Source: an uncultured Bacilli bacterium (lineage in GTDB: Bacteria > Bacillota_I > Bacilli_A > RF39 > UBA660). Taken from it: a DNA stretch of 51,926 nt. The first letter of the stretch is position 1. Each line of letters starts with the position of its first letter. Positions 40,932 through 49,396 of the stretch are shown piece by piece. The DNA lies in assembly GCA_910587325.1 (NCBI GenBank), contig CAJUKB010000010.1, forward strand, positions 1 to 51,926. Reading direction: 5' to 3'. The translations under genes were made by a program, and so were the position numbers. The notes under the pieces were generated by a model, which was given only the letters and a program-made list of their open reading frames with translations, was not told the DNA's origin and did no database searches.

Positions 40932-40966
40932 AAAGAAAAAAGCACTTATTTTTTTAAGTACTTTTT
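40932..40966 (-). terminator. Terminator of the heat-shock operon after dnaJ
   Basis: Minus-strand arms AAAAAGTACTT and AAGTGCTTTTT (one G-U pair), followed by T-rich sequence, overlapping the dnaJ stop. Confidence 0.7.
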
Positions 40967-42058
40967 AAAATTTTTAAAAATCGGTTCCTCATCTAAGCCT
41001 GTTTCTGCAAGTTCTTCTAATAATTTCTTTTGTTTGCGATTTAGTTTAGTTGGAGTTACCACATTTAAAATCACATATAAATCCCCTTTACGAAGAGTAT
41101 TTGGAATCTTAATTCCTTTTCCTTTTAATCTTAATTTATCTCCTGTACTTGCTCCCGGTTTAATATCTAATACTACATTGTTTTCAAGAGTAGGAATCTC
41201 TTTTTTAGAACCAAGGGCTGCTTCTGCGAGGGTTAGAGGAACTTCTAAGTAAATGTCCTCTTCTTCTCTTTCGAAAAAATCGTGTTTTTTGACATTAAAT
41301 TCAATATAGATATCACCATTTGGTCCACCATTACTTCCTGCTTCCCCTTTTCCGCTAATGCGGAGTTGGTATCCGGTATCAACACCTTCGGGAACGGTAA
41401 CTAGAATCTCTTTATTTTCTTTTGTATAACCTGTACCACGACATAGATTACAGGTTTCTTCAAATGTTTTTCCGCTACCACCACATTCGTTACATGTTGT
41501 TTGCGTTTGGAAAATACCGAACATGGATTTTTGTTCCATGATAATCGTTCCACGTCCATTACATTTGCTACAAGTTTTCTCGTGGAAACCTCCGGCGCCG
41601 TTACATTTACTACAAGTTTCATTTAAGTCAATATTGATACTTTTTTTACATCCAAAAACCGCTTCTTCAAAGGTTAAGTTCATTTTAACTAAACGGTCTC
41701 GACCTTTAGAAGGCCCATTTCGTCTTCTACTTCCACCACCAAAGTTAAAACCAAAGCTTGAACCAAAGAACTCATCAAAGATGCTTCCAAGGTCTATATC
41801 ATCCGCACTAAATCCTTGGAAACCACTAGAGCCGCCTTCAAAAGCCGCATGACCAAATTGGTCGTATTGGCGTCTTTTTTCGGGATCTGATAAAATAGCA
41901 TATGCTTCTCCTATTTCTTTAAATTTTGCCTCAGCATCGGCTTCTTTATTGACATCGGGATGGTATTGCTTGGCAAGTTTACGAAAAGCTCTTTTAATTT
42001 CTTCTTCGCTTGCATTTTTTTGTACTCCTAATACCTCATAATAATCTTTTTTATTCAC
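40946..42058 (-). CDS. dnaJ: Chaperone DnaJ
   Basis: Hsp40 cochaperone of DnaK, 370 aa. J domain with YHPDVNKEAD (HPD), Gly/Phe-rich linker, four zinc motifs (CSKCNGAG, CSKCNGRG, CNECGGSG, CNLCRGTG) and C-terminal substrate domains. GTG start overlapping the pepF stop region (TAGTG), with AGGTGAAG upstream. Last gene of the operon. Confidence 0.98.
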   Translation of the reverse strand: MNKKDYYEVLGVQKNASEEEIKRAFRKLAKQYHPDVNKEADAEAKFKEIGEAYAILSDPEKRRQYDQFGHAAFEGGSSGFQGFSADDIDLGSIFDEFFGSSFGFNFGGGSRRRNGPSKGRDRLVKMNLTFEEAVFGCKKSINIDLNETCSKCNGAGGFHEKTCSKCNGRGTIIMEQKSMFGIFQTQTTCNECGGSGKTFEETCNLCRGTGYTKENKEILVTVPEGVDTGYQLRISGKGEAGSNGGPNGDIYIEFNVKKHDFFEREEEDIYLEVPLTLAEAALGSKKEIPTLENNVVLDIKPGASTGDKLRLKGKGIKIPNTLRKGDLYVILNVVTPTKLNRKQKKLLEELAETGLDEEPIFKNFKKYLKK

Positions 42059-43869
42059 TATGCTTCACCTACTTCTTTATCATAATATAAATTTTCAAAT
42101 TGTTCCACTAAGGAATCAAAATAATGAATGGCATTCTCATAAACAGATTTATCTTCTAAATCAATACCAAGTACTTCAAATGTTTCATGTGTCCATTTGT
42201 CACATCCAACACCTAAATATTTTAAATAATTATCAAGAGTTTTTTTATCTCCCTCTAAAACTCTTTGTGCTATATTTGTGGCTACACAAATACTGATTGC
42301 ATAGCTATATAAGTAAAAATTATTGTAATAATGACTTCTTATAATCCAACTATTTTTTATATTTTTATCTAGTACTACATAATTCCCAAAGTATTTTTTA
42401 TATGATTTTTTAACTAAGTTGTCCATAAATTCTTGGGTAATCGTTCCGCCATCCTCTACCAATTCGTACATTTCTTGTTCTATTTTCCCTTCACGAACAG
42501 CACCAAATAAATTAGATGCTATAACATCAATAATATGAGCAATTCCCACAAGTTTTTCTTCTTTTGTTTTGGCATTTTTAACAATATAATCAGATAGCAA
42601 ACATTCATTTAATAAAGAGGCTACTTCCGCAACTATTGTGGTTTGTTCACGATATTGTAAAGGATTGTTCTCGTTTAATAATTGATGATGAACATTATGC
42701 CCACCTTCATGTGCAATCGTAGAAACAGAAACCAAATCACCATTAAAACTCATTAAAATTCTTGAATCATGCGTCATAGTTTCACAAGAATACCCACCAC
42801 TATATTTCCCTGGATATTGACAATAGTCTATGTAATGATTATCAAAAATCTTATTAAATTTACGATAGTAATTGTCTCCTAAAGGTTGAATAGATTTTTT
42901 TACAATCTCTTGTGCTTCTTCTATAGAATATTCTTTATCACTTTTTACTAAATCGACTTTTGTATCATAGTAATATAATTTGTCATATCCAAGTATATTC
43001 TTTCTTAATTGAATGTATTTTTGATACGAGGAAACATGTTTTTCTGTTGTATTTACTAAAGCATTAAATACTTGGTTACTAAGATTGAGTTCAAATAATT
43101 TACTATTCCACGCATTTTCAAAATGGTGCAATTTGGCAATGGTATTATTTGCTTTTACATAAGAATTTAATAATCCTGCAGCAGTTCCACCATATTGATC
43201 CAAAGTTTTATTGAAGGAAGTATACACTTTTTTTCTTATATTTCGATTATTATTTTGTAGTAAAAAGTGATAATTATTGGTAGCGATTTTTTCTGTTGTT
43301 CCCTCTTCTAGTTTCACTTTACCATAATCATGCTCTTGATTTAATAAATTAGAAGACAAGTCTTCAAAATGATCCATGGCATTTGTTAACTCTGTAATAA
43401 TATTTTCTTCTTTTTCACTTAATATATGTTCTTTTCTACGATATGCATGATCTAAATCCGACTTGAATCCAGCAAGTTTTGGTTCTTTCTTAAATAATTC
43501 TTCAAAAGAATTTTTATCCAATTCTAATAACTCAGATTCAAAAAAGTTTACATTTTGAAAAAATAAATTAAGCAAATCCGTAGTTTTGTTCTTACGTTCA
43601 ATACTTTCTTTTACTCCTAATTCTTGGTCATTTATAAGATAGGCATAAGCATATAAACTTTCCACTTCGCTTAGAACTTCAATTTCTTTTCTTAAAAATT
43701 CATATAAAAGAGAACTATCTTTTGTACATCCTTTATACTCTATTAATTTTTGAACATTCTTTTCAGTTTTTTTGAAACATTCGTTAAATTCTTCTTCTGA
43801 TTGGAAAAAATCGGTTAAATCCCATTTGTATTCTTTAGGAACTTCACTTCTATTTTTAAATTTCTGCAT
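42058..43869 (-). CDS. pepF: Oligoendopeptidase F (M3B)
   Basis: Zinc oligopeptidase of 603 aa with the M3 motif in VSTIAHEGGHNVHHQ (HExxH) and a downstream Glu in TTIVAEVASLLNE as third ligand. N-terminal PepF lobe begins RSEVPKEYKWDLTDFF. AAGGAG lies six bases before the ATG at 43869. Unusually it sits between dnaK and dnaJ, which are normally adjacent; a hairpin after dnaK may tune its expression. A peptide-clearing role under heat shock is a reasonable inference. Confidence 0.95.
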   Translation of the reverse strand: MQKFKNRSEVPKEYKWDLTDFFQSEEEFNECFKKTEKNVQKLIEYKGCTKDSSLLYEFLRKEIEVLSEVESLYAYAYLINDQELGVKESIERKNKTTDLLNLFFQNVNFFESELLELDKNSFEELFKKEPKLAGFKSDLDHAYRRKEHILSEKEENIITELTNAMDHFEDLSSNLLNQEHDYGKVKLEEGTTEKIATNNYHFLLQNNNRNIRKKVYTSFNKTLDQYGGTAAGLLNSYVKANNTIAKLHHFENAWNSKLFELNLSNQVFNALVNTTEKHVSSYQKYIQLRKNILGYDKLYYYDTKVDLVKSDKEYSIEEAQEIVKKSIQPLGDNYYRKFNKIFDNHYIDYCQYPGKYSGGYSCETMTHDSRILMSFNGDLVSVSTIAHEGGHNVHHQLLNENNPLQYREQTTIVAEVASLLNECLLSDYIVKNAKTKEEKLVGIAHIIDVIASNLFGAVREGKIEQEMYELVEDGGTITQEFMDNLVKKSYKKYFGNYVVLDKNIKNSWIIRSHYYNNFYLYSYAISICVATNIAQRVLEGDKKTLDNYLKYLGVGCDKWTHETFEVLGIDLEDKSVYENAIHYFDSLVEQFENLYYDKEVGEA

Positions 43870-43897
43870 TATTTTCTCCTTTTTTATAATCAAAAGT

Positions 43898-43921
43898 AAA
43901 GTTCTAGATAACTAGAACTTT
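43898..43921 (-). terminator. Hairpin between dnaK and pepF (attenuator or processing site)
   Basis: Perfect 10-bp stem AAAGTTCTAG/CTAGAACTTT with a four-base loop, followed on the minus strand by ACTTTTG. The T-run is weak, so partial termination or mRNA stabilisation is more likely than a full stop. Confidence 0.6.
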
Positions 43922-43928
43922 ATCTTAA

Positions 43929-45755
43929 TTATTTTTCTTCGTAACTTGCTTCTTCTACATCGTCTTTTTTATCGTCATTTGAAGTTGTTTCTTCTGTGCT
44001 TCCGGTATTTTGATTTGCCCCTGCCGCTTGTTCATATACTTTGGTTGCAAGTTTCATAGCCACTTCATTTAAACTATCGGTTTTCTTTTTAATGTCTTCT
44101 ATATCGTTACCTTCTAAAGATTCTTTTAATTCTTTTATTTTTTCTTCTGCGTCACTCTTATCTTTACTATCCACTTTATCTCCTAAGTCGGTAATCGCTT
44201 TTTCCGTTTGGAAGATTAAAGCATCCGCATTGTTTCTTACGTCTACTTCTTCTTTTCTTTTTTCATCTGCTTCTTTATTGGCTTCTGCTTCTTTTACCAT
44301 TTTATCGATTTCTTCATCACTTAAGCCGGTTGAGGATTGAATGGTAATGGATTGCTCTTTATTCGTTCCTAAATCTTTTGCAGTTACGTTTACAATACCA
44401 TTGGCATCAATATCAAATTTCACTTCGATTTGTGGAATTCCTCTTGGTGCAGGTGGGATATTGGTAAGTTGGAAATTGCCTAAGGTTTTATTATCAGCTG
44501 CCATTGGACGTTCTCCTTGTAATACATGAATGTCTACAGCAGGTTGGTTGTCTGCGGCAGTTGAGAATACTTGTGATTTAGAAGTTGGAATTGTTGTATT
44601 TCTATCAATTAATTTTGTCATTACTCCTCCTAGAGTTTCAATTCCTAAAGATAGAGGGGTTACATCTAAAAGTACTAAATCTTCCACTTCTCCTGTTAAA
44701 ACACCACCTTGAATAGCAGCACCCATAGCCACCACTTCATCAGGATTTACTCCTTTGTGTGGTTCTTGTCCAAGTTCTTTCTTAACTAGTTCTTGAATAT
44801 ATGGGATACGTGTTGAACCACCTACTAGGATAACTTCATTAATATCACTCTTAGAAAGTTTCGCATCTTTTAGGGCATTACGCACAGGTTCAAGAGTTGA
44901 ATCAAACAAGTCACGGCATAAGTCTTCAAATTTCGCTTTTGTCAAGTTGATTTCTAAGTGAACTGGCCCATCCTCTTTTTGGGAAATAAATGGTAATGAA
45001 ATTTGGGTACTAGACATTCCAGATAAGTCTTTCTTGGCTTTTTCTGCTGCGTCTTTAAGTCTTTGCATTGCCATTTTATCTTTCGATAAGTCAATAGAAT
45101 TTTCTTTCTTAAATTCTTCTACTAAATAATCAATAATACGATTATCAAAGTCATCTCCACCTAGGCGATTATTACCACTGGTCGATTTAACTTCAAATAT
45201 TCCGTCTCCAAGTTCTAGAATGGATACATCGAATGTTCCTCCACCTAAGTCATAAACAAGAATTGTTTGTAATTTGTCTTGTTTTTCAAGTCCATAAGCT
45301 AAAGCTGCAGCGGTTGGCTCATTAACTATTCTTTCTACTTCAAGTCCTGCAATTTTTCCTGCATCTTTTGTTGCTTGACGTTCTGCATCGTTAAAGTATG
45401 CTGGAACTGTAATAACAGCTTTGGTTACTTTGTCTCCTAAGAAAGCCTCCGCATCTGCTTTTAGTTTCATTAATATTTTTGCACTGATTTCTTGTGGAGT
45501 ATATTTTTTACCATCCACTTCCACTTTTTCATTTGTACCCATTTTTCTTTTAATAGAAGAAATGGTATTTTTATTTGTTACGGCTTGACGTTTTGCGTTT
45601 TCACCGACTAATTCTTCTCCATTATCTTTAAATGCAACAACACTTGGAGTGGTTCTGTTACCTTCTGCATTTGCAATAACAACTGGTTTTCCTCCTTCTA
45701 AGTATGCTACACATGAATTTGTTGTACCTAAATCGATACCTATAATTTTTGCCAT
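43929..45755 (-). CDS. dnaK: Chaperone DnaK (Hsp70)
   Basis: Full-length Hsp70 (608 aa): MAKIIGIDLGTTNSCVA, phosphate loops VYDLGGGTFDVSI and LVGGSTRIPYIQ, linker with LLDVTPLSLGIETLGG, substrate-binding domain and helical lid with an acidic tail. The ATG at 45755 follows AAAGGTGAAG. Third gene of hrcA-grpE-dnaK. Confidence 0.99.
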   Translation of the reverse strand: MAKIIGIDLGTTNSCVAYLEGGKPVVIANAEGNRTTPSVVAFKDNGEELVGENAKRQAVTNKNTISSIKRKMGTNEKVEVDGKKYTPQEISAKILMKLKADAEAFLGDKVTKAVITVPAYFNDAERQATKDAGKIAGLEVERIVNEPTAAALAYGLEKQDKLQTILVYDLGGGTFDVSILELGDGIFEVKSTSGNNRLGGDDFDNRIIDYLVEEFKKENSIDLSKDKMAMQRLKDAAEKAKKDLSGMSSTQISLPFISQKEDGPVHLEINLTKAKFEDLCRDLFDSTLEPVRNALKDAKLSKSDINEVILVGGSTRIPYIQELVKKELGQEPHKGVNPDEVVAMGAAIQGGVLTGEVEDLVLLDVTPLSLGIETLGGVMTKLIDRNTTIPTSKSQVFSTAADNQPAVDIHVLQGERPMAADNKTLGNFQLTNIPPAPRGIPQIEVKFDIDANGIVNVTAKDLGTNKEQSITIQSSTGLSDEEIDKMVKEAEANKEADEKRKEEVDVRNNADALIFQTEKAITDLGDKVDSKDKSDAEEKIKELKESLEGNDIEDIKKKTDSLNEVAMKLATKVYEQAAGANQNTGSTEETTSNDDKKDDVEEASYEEK

Positions 45756-45778
45756 AATATTCTTCACCTTTCCTTTAT

Positions 45779-46330
45779 TTATTCGCTTACTTTGACCATG
45801 GCAGGCCTTAGCAGTTTATCTTTATACATATAACCTTTTTGTAAGACTTCTACCACTTTATTTTTTTCCATACCTTCTACTTTAGTAGTCAGTACCGCTT
45901 CCATAAAGTTAGGGTCAAAATCTTTCTCTAAACAATCAATTTCTTTTATTTCTTTGGCATTTAACAGATTTACCAAATTGGAATAAATCATTTTAAATCC
46001 ACTTAAGAATTTTGAAAGTTCATCCTCTAAGTTTGTATCATCTAACTTGATTGCTCTTTCAAAATTATCGATTGTCGGTAGAATTTCTTTTGCAAATTCT
46101 AATCCTTCGTATTTATGAAGTCTTGCAATTTCGTCTTCGTATCTTTTTCTCATATTCTGCATTTCTGCACTAATACGTAAAATCTTTTCTTGCAAAGCCT
46201 TGTTTTCTTCTTTTAGTGTTTCCACTTCTTTAGTTTCTTTTTTCTTTTTCGGCTTTTCTTTTGCTTTTTGATCTTTTTCTTCTTGTACCTCTTCTATCGT
46301 TTGTTCTTCTTTTATTTCTTCTTTATCCAT
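45779..46330 (-). CDS. grpE: Nucleotide exchange factor GrpE
   Basis: A 183-aa GrpE: a low-complexity Lys/Glu-rich N-terminus, long coiled coil (EENKALQEKILRISAEMQNM), ILPTIDNFERAI and the C-terminal beta domain (VLQKGYMYKDKLLRPAMVKV). The ATG at 46330 follows AAGGTGATAAAA and overlaps hrcA by 8 bases. Confidence 0.97.
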   Translation of the reverse strand: MDKEEIKEEQTIEEVQEEKDQKAKEKPKKKKETKEVETLKEENKALQEKILRISAEMQNMRKRYEDEIARLHKYEGLEFAKEILPTIDNFERAIKLDDTNLEDELSKFLSGFKMIYSNLVNLLNAKEIKEIDCLEKDFDPNFMEAVLTTKVEGMEKNKVVEVLQKGYMYKDKLLRPAMVKVSE

Positions 46331-47351
46331 TTTTATCACCTTCTTCATCCATTTCATTTAAAGTTTTTTGCAAGTAACTTAAAAGTCCTACTACCCGGTC
46401 ATATTCCATTCTTTTAGGCCCTACAATGGCAATAGTTCCTTCTTCCCCATTTAAGCGATACTTACTTTTAATAATCGTAACATTTGGGTCAAATTCATTT
46501 TCTTCTCCAATATAGATTTTTACTTCTCCAGAAGCTTCCTCTGAATCTTCCTCAATACGTTTAATAAAATCTTTATCTTCAAATTTACTTGCTAATTGTT
46601 TAATTTCTAATGCATTATTATATTCTGGCTCATCAAATATTTTGGTTTTACCACCAAAATAAACATTGTGACTTTTATTTAGAAAATCATTAAACGCATC
46701 CGCAAAAATATTATACACTGCTTCATATTGCTTAATTTGTCTACTTATGATAGGTTTGATTTCAAATTCTAGTCTTTTTCCTACCTCATTAATTGGAGTA
46801 CCTACAAGCATTTTATTAATGATTTCACTAGTTTTGACTATTTCATTTATTTCGGATTCATTTTCTAATAAAAATTGTTTATTTTCCACAATTCCTTTAT
46901 TGGTACAAACTAGCGCTACAATCTTGTTATTGGAAATTGGAATAACACTTACTTGTTTCAATGTATTTTCACTTGAACTTTTCCCTAAAATAATACTTGT
47001 ATAATTAGTAAGTTCACTAATAATCTCTACTGTTTTATTAATTGTATCACTAAGTTCAAGTTCATTATTTTTGAAAATCGTTTGCAGTTTTAAGACATCT
47101 TCACCAGTTAATTCTTTTGGTTTCATTAAATTTTCTACATAATACTTATATCCAGATTCGCTTGGAATACGACCAGAGGAGATGTGATTTTTTTCAATGA
47201 AGCCAATTCTCTCTAGTTCTGCCATTTCATTTCTTATAGTAGCACTAGAACAATTAAACTTTTTACATAGTGATTTAGAACCAATCGGTTTTACTGTTTG
47301 AATATAAGATTCCACAATTGCTTTTAAAAGTTTATTTTTTCTTTCGTCCAC
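46323..47351 (-). CDS. hrcA: Heat-inducible transcription repressor HrcA
   Basis: A 342-aa repressor. N-terminal winged helix (IVESYIQTVKPIGSKSLCKK, then SSATIRNEMAELERIGFIEK), followed by the GAF-like core. It binds CIRCE, which is present just upstream. GTG start preceded by AAGGTGATG. First gene of the heat-shock operon. Confidence 0.97.
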   Translation of the reverse strand: MDERKNKLLKAIVESYIQTVKPIGSKSLCKKFNCSSATIRNEMAELERIGFIEKNHISSGRIPSESGYKYYVENLMKPKELTGEDVLKLQTIFKNNELELSDTINKTVEIISELTNYTSIILGKSSSENTLKQVSVIPISNNKIVALVCTNKGIVENKQFLLENESEINEIVKTSEIINKMLVGTPINEVGKRLEFEIKPIISRQIKQYEAVYNIFADAFNDFLNKSHNVYFGGKTKIFDEPEYNNALEIKQLASKFEDKDFIKRIEEDSEEASGEVKIYIGEENEFDPNVTIIKSKYRLNGEEGTIAIVGPKRMEYDRVVGLLSYLQKTLNEMDEEGDKNG

Positions 47352-47364
47352 TCCATCACCTTCT

Positions 47365-47391
47365 TTAGCAGTATATCAATTCAATTGCTAA
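47365..47391. promoter_or_regulatory. Degenerate second CIRCE-like element
   Basis: TTAGCA and TGCTAA lie at the outer ends of exactly 27 bases, the CIRCE length, but the inner three bases of each arm do not match. It lies between the -10 and the hrcA start. Confidence 0.4.
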
Positions 47392-47395
47392 TACC

Positions 47396-47424
47396 ATTAT
47401 AATAGTATGCTTAGCACTTGTCAA
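47396..47424 (-). promoter_or_regulatory. hrcA operon promoter, consensus
   Basis: Perfect TTGACA (47424-47419), 17 bases, perfect TATAAT (47401-47396) on the minus strand; the -35 lies inside the CIRCE element. Confidence 0.85.
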
Positions 47425-47438
47425 TATATGAGTGCTAA
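47411..47438. promoter_or_regulatory. CIRCE element (HrcA operator)
   Basis: TTAGCACT and AGTGCTAA form the eight outer pairs of CIRCE; the ninth pair is lost (T instead of C), and the spacer is one base longer than the standard TTAGCACTC-N9-GAGTGCTAA. It overlaps the -35 of the hrcA promoter. Confidence 0.85.
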
Positions 47439-47460
47439 TTTTTTTTGATTTTGATAAATT

Positions 47461-47499
47461 AAAAAGCAAGTGACTATTTATTCAATAATCTACTTGCTT
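47461..47499 (-). terminator. Terminator of the 47474-48715 gene
   Basis: Minus-strand AAGCAAGT and ACTTGCTT arms around a 20-base loop with the stop codon, followed by TTTAATTT. Confidence 0.55.
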
Positions 47500-48715
47500 C
47501 TTTTTCTTCGTATTCATAGTTTTTAGGTATCCAATGTTCCACTTGTTTTAAAGTTTCTTCTAGATTCTGTTTCCAAAAACAATAATCTTCATGATTACAT
47601 AGCATCATTTCTTTAAAACATTCTTCCATAAAGGTATTTTCTTTTTGTAACCCTACACTTTCTTCATAATATTGTAAGCGATTAAAATTTTCTAAATATT
47701 CTTGAAGTGGAGTTACTTTTTTACTAAATATTTCACAGTTTCTTAAAAACAAACTTTTTTCTTCTTTACTTACATTCATTCTAGTTAAAATACTTAAGTA
47801 ATAGATTTTTTCTTCTAAAGTTAAATAACGTTTTGGCTTCATATTCTTTAAGTCAATTGCTTCACTTGCTTCTTTTTCTAACGCTTTAAAATCGTAGTTG
47901 CTTTTTTTATCACTTGCCGGAGTTAACAAATTTTGCCTTTCTTTTTTTACCTTCATCAACTTTTTCACAAACATTTTTTGAAAAGCAAGGTATATTTCCG
48001 GCGTAACTCCCAAAATTTCCATAGATTTTGCTGTAATCCTAATATCTGTTTCATTCCAATTTTCTAACTTATTAAAATAATGTCTTTGTATTGACTTTAA
48101 AGCAATTATAATGGCATTAGAAAGCTTTTTCTCCTCAATTCTGTTCCTTAGTTGTATATCAAATATTTTTTCTTCTTCTGATAGTTCATCAAAATCTTTT
48201 TCAAAAAAGGCAGCAAAACTTTCTCCTTGAACAAACTCTTTAAATTCCATTTCCGTCATGCTTGGCATTTTTAAATCCTTTATGTCTTCATACGCCACTA
48301 TAAATGCATCTTCTGCAAAATTACGCATGTTTTGTTCTAGAAAAAAGAGAACAACATTCACTTTTTCCTTTGCATTCAAATCACTTTCTGAAAGCAATTC
48401 GCTTAACATTGTAAATTCTGTAAACAATACGTTTTCAGAATTCAATTGTTGATTTTTATCTTTTAAAATTGTTATTAAATAATCTATTTTGCATAACTTT
48501 TTCATTATTCCATTTTGTCTATATTTATCTAGTATATCTTTAGATATATTTAAATAAATAGATTGCTTTACATTCTGCGTATTTTCTCCAAGAAAATTTT
48601 TCCCATATAACAAATGCCTTCTATACTTTTCCCTTGCATCTTGTTGTGTATTTTTCATAACATTATCCTCTTCTTGTTGAAGCCAATCTATAAATTTTTC
48701 TACTGCTTGGTCCAT
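47474..48715 (-). CDS. Hypothetical helical protein under a poly-G promoter
   Basis: Not recognised. A 413-aa cytosolic, strongly helical and charged protein without signal or membrane segments. Recognisable stretches include FIDWLQQEEDNVMKNTQQ near the start, a central SFAAFFEKDFDELSEEEKIF and the C-terminal MLCNHEDYCFWKQNLEET. The general look is like the 16568-17626 product but I see no clear homology. The ATG at 48715 is preceded by GAGGGGGAG. Its promoter has ten G between -35 and -10, so expression may switch by slipped-strand mispairing. Confidence 0.75.
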   Translation of the reverse strand: MDQAVEKFIDWLQQEEDNVMKNTQQDAREKYRRHLLYGKNFLGENTQNVKQSIYLNISKDILDKYRQNGIMKKLCKIDYLITILKDKNQQLNSENVLFTEFTMLSELLSESDLNAKEKVNVVLFFLEQNMRNFAEDAFIVAYEDIKDLKMPSMTEMEFKEFVQGESFAAFFEKDFDELSEEEKIFDIQLRNRIEEKKLSNAIIIALKSIQRHYFNKLENWNETDIRITAKSMEILGVTPEIYLAFQKMFVKKLMKVKKERQNLLTPASDKKSNYDFKALEKEASEAIDLKNMKPKRYLTLEEKIYYLSILTRMNVSKEEKSLFLRNCEIFSKKVTPLQEYLENFNRLQYYEESVGLQKENTFMEECFKEMMLCNHEDYCFWKQNLEETLKQVEHWIPKNYEYEEKEASRLLNK

Positions 48716-48743
48716 TTTAAACTCCCCCTCTAAAGTCTTAGGT

Positions 48744-48772
48744 ATTATACCCCCCCCCCGACCTTTTGTCAA
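48744..48772 (-). promoter_or_regulatory. Phase-variable promoter candidate: G10 tract in a 17-base spacer
   Basis: On the minus strand TTGACA (48772-48767) and TATAAT (48749-48744) are both perfect consensus and 17 bases apart. The ten spacer bases next to the -10 are all G (plus-strand C at 48750-48759). Loss or gain of one G changes the spacer to 16 or 18 and should change promoter strength, as known for homopolymeric promoter tracts in other bacteria. Confidence 0.8.
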
Positions 48773-48857
48773 TAGGAGGAAGTTATCCTGCTTCCATTTT
48801 ATAAAAACAGTTCATAAAATAATAAAATCTTACTTATATTTTTATTAAGGAGATAGT

Positions 48858-49253
48858 ATGAATTTTACAGAATTAGTTACTGATTTTTGTCAAGCATTAG
48901 AAAGAAAAGAGTATGTTGTAGGAATTGTTTCAAATTTAGATAATCACACTCTTTATTTAGATATTTATTTAGATGGGGAGCCAATATGTTTTCATTTATT
49001 AAATGGCAATTTGCATTATTCTTATTTAAAAGAGATAACTTTCATGGAAATTCAATATCACAATATTCACTCGTATACAAAAGAATTTATAAAAGAAGCA
49101 AATGGATTTATTGTTTTAGAAAAGTTAAAAACAGGAACAATTCAGTATGACAAAACAAAGAAACTTACTTACTATCAAAAATTTTTAAATAGTTCTTTTC
49201 AAAATCCACTTGTTAAGCTTTACCAAAAAGAAAAAAGCCATATAGGCTTTTAA
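48858..49253 (+). CDS. Hypothetical protein, divergent from the phase-variable gene
   Basis: Not recognised. A 131-aa soluble protein with a mixed alpha/beta pattern (MNFTELVTDFCQALERKEYV, then HTLYLDIYLDGEPICFHLL). AAGGAGATAGT precedes the ATG. One of the few plus-strand genes outside the mobile element. Its stop lies in a hairpin with a T-tail and coincides with the end of a valS remnant on the other strand. Confidence 0.7.
   Translation: MNFTELVTDFCQALERKEYVVGIVSNLDNHTLYLDIYLDGEPICFHLLNGNLHYSYLKEITFMEIQYHNIHSYTKEFIKEANGFIVLEKLKTGTIQYDKTKKLTYYQKFLNSSFQNPLVKLYQKEKSHIGF
49234..49253 (+). terminator. Terminator of the 48858-49253 gene
   Basis: AAAAGCC and GGCTTTT arms around ATATA, ending at the stop codon. 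Confidence 0.55.
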
Positions 49254-49396
49254 CCATTTTTTAAGGTAGCTAGTTTTTCTTCTTCTCATTTTAATTTTTC
49301 TCTTTCTTCTTTAACTAAATTTTGAGGTGCTTTTGCAAAATAATTCTCATTAGCAAGTAACTTTTTTCTTCTTTCAATACTATTTTCTAGTTTTTC
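49250..49396 (-). pseudogene. 3' remnant of a valyl-tRNA synthetase gene
   Basis: The C-terminal 36 residues of the flavodoxin ORF (EKLENSIERRKKLLANENYF, then AKAPQNLVKEEREKLK) are those of the ValRS C-terminal coiled coil (compare the usual SNENFVxKAP-VVxxEREKL). The frame continues past the TGA at 49286 as EEEKLATLKNG and then TAA, again like a ValRS end. So a valS tail with one internal stop remains here, fused in frame to the flavodoxin. Confidence 0.75.
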
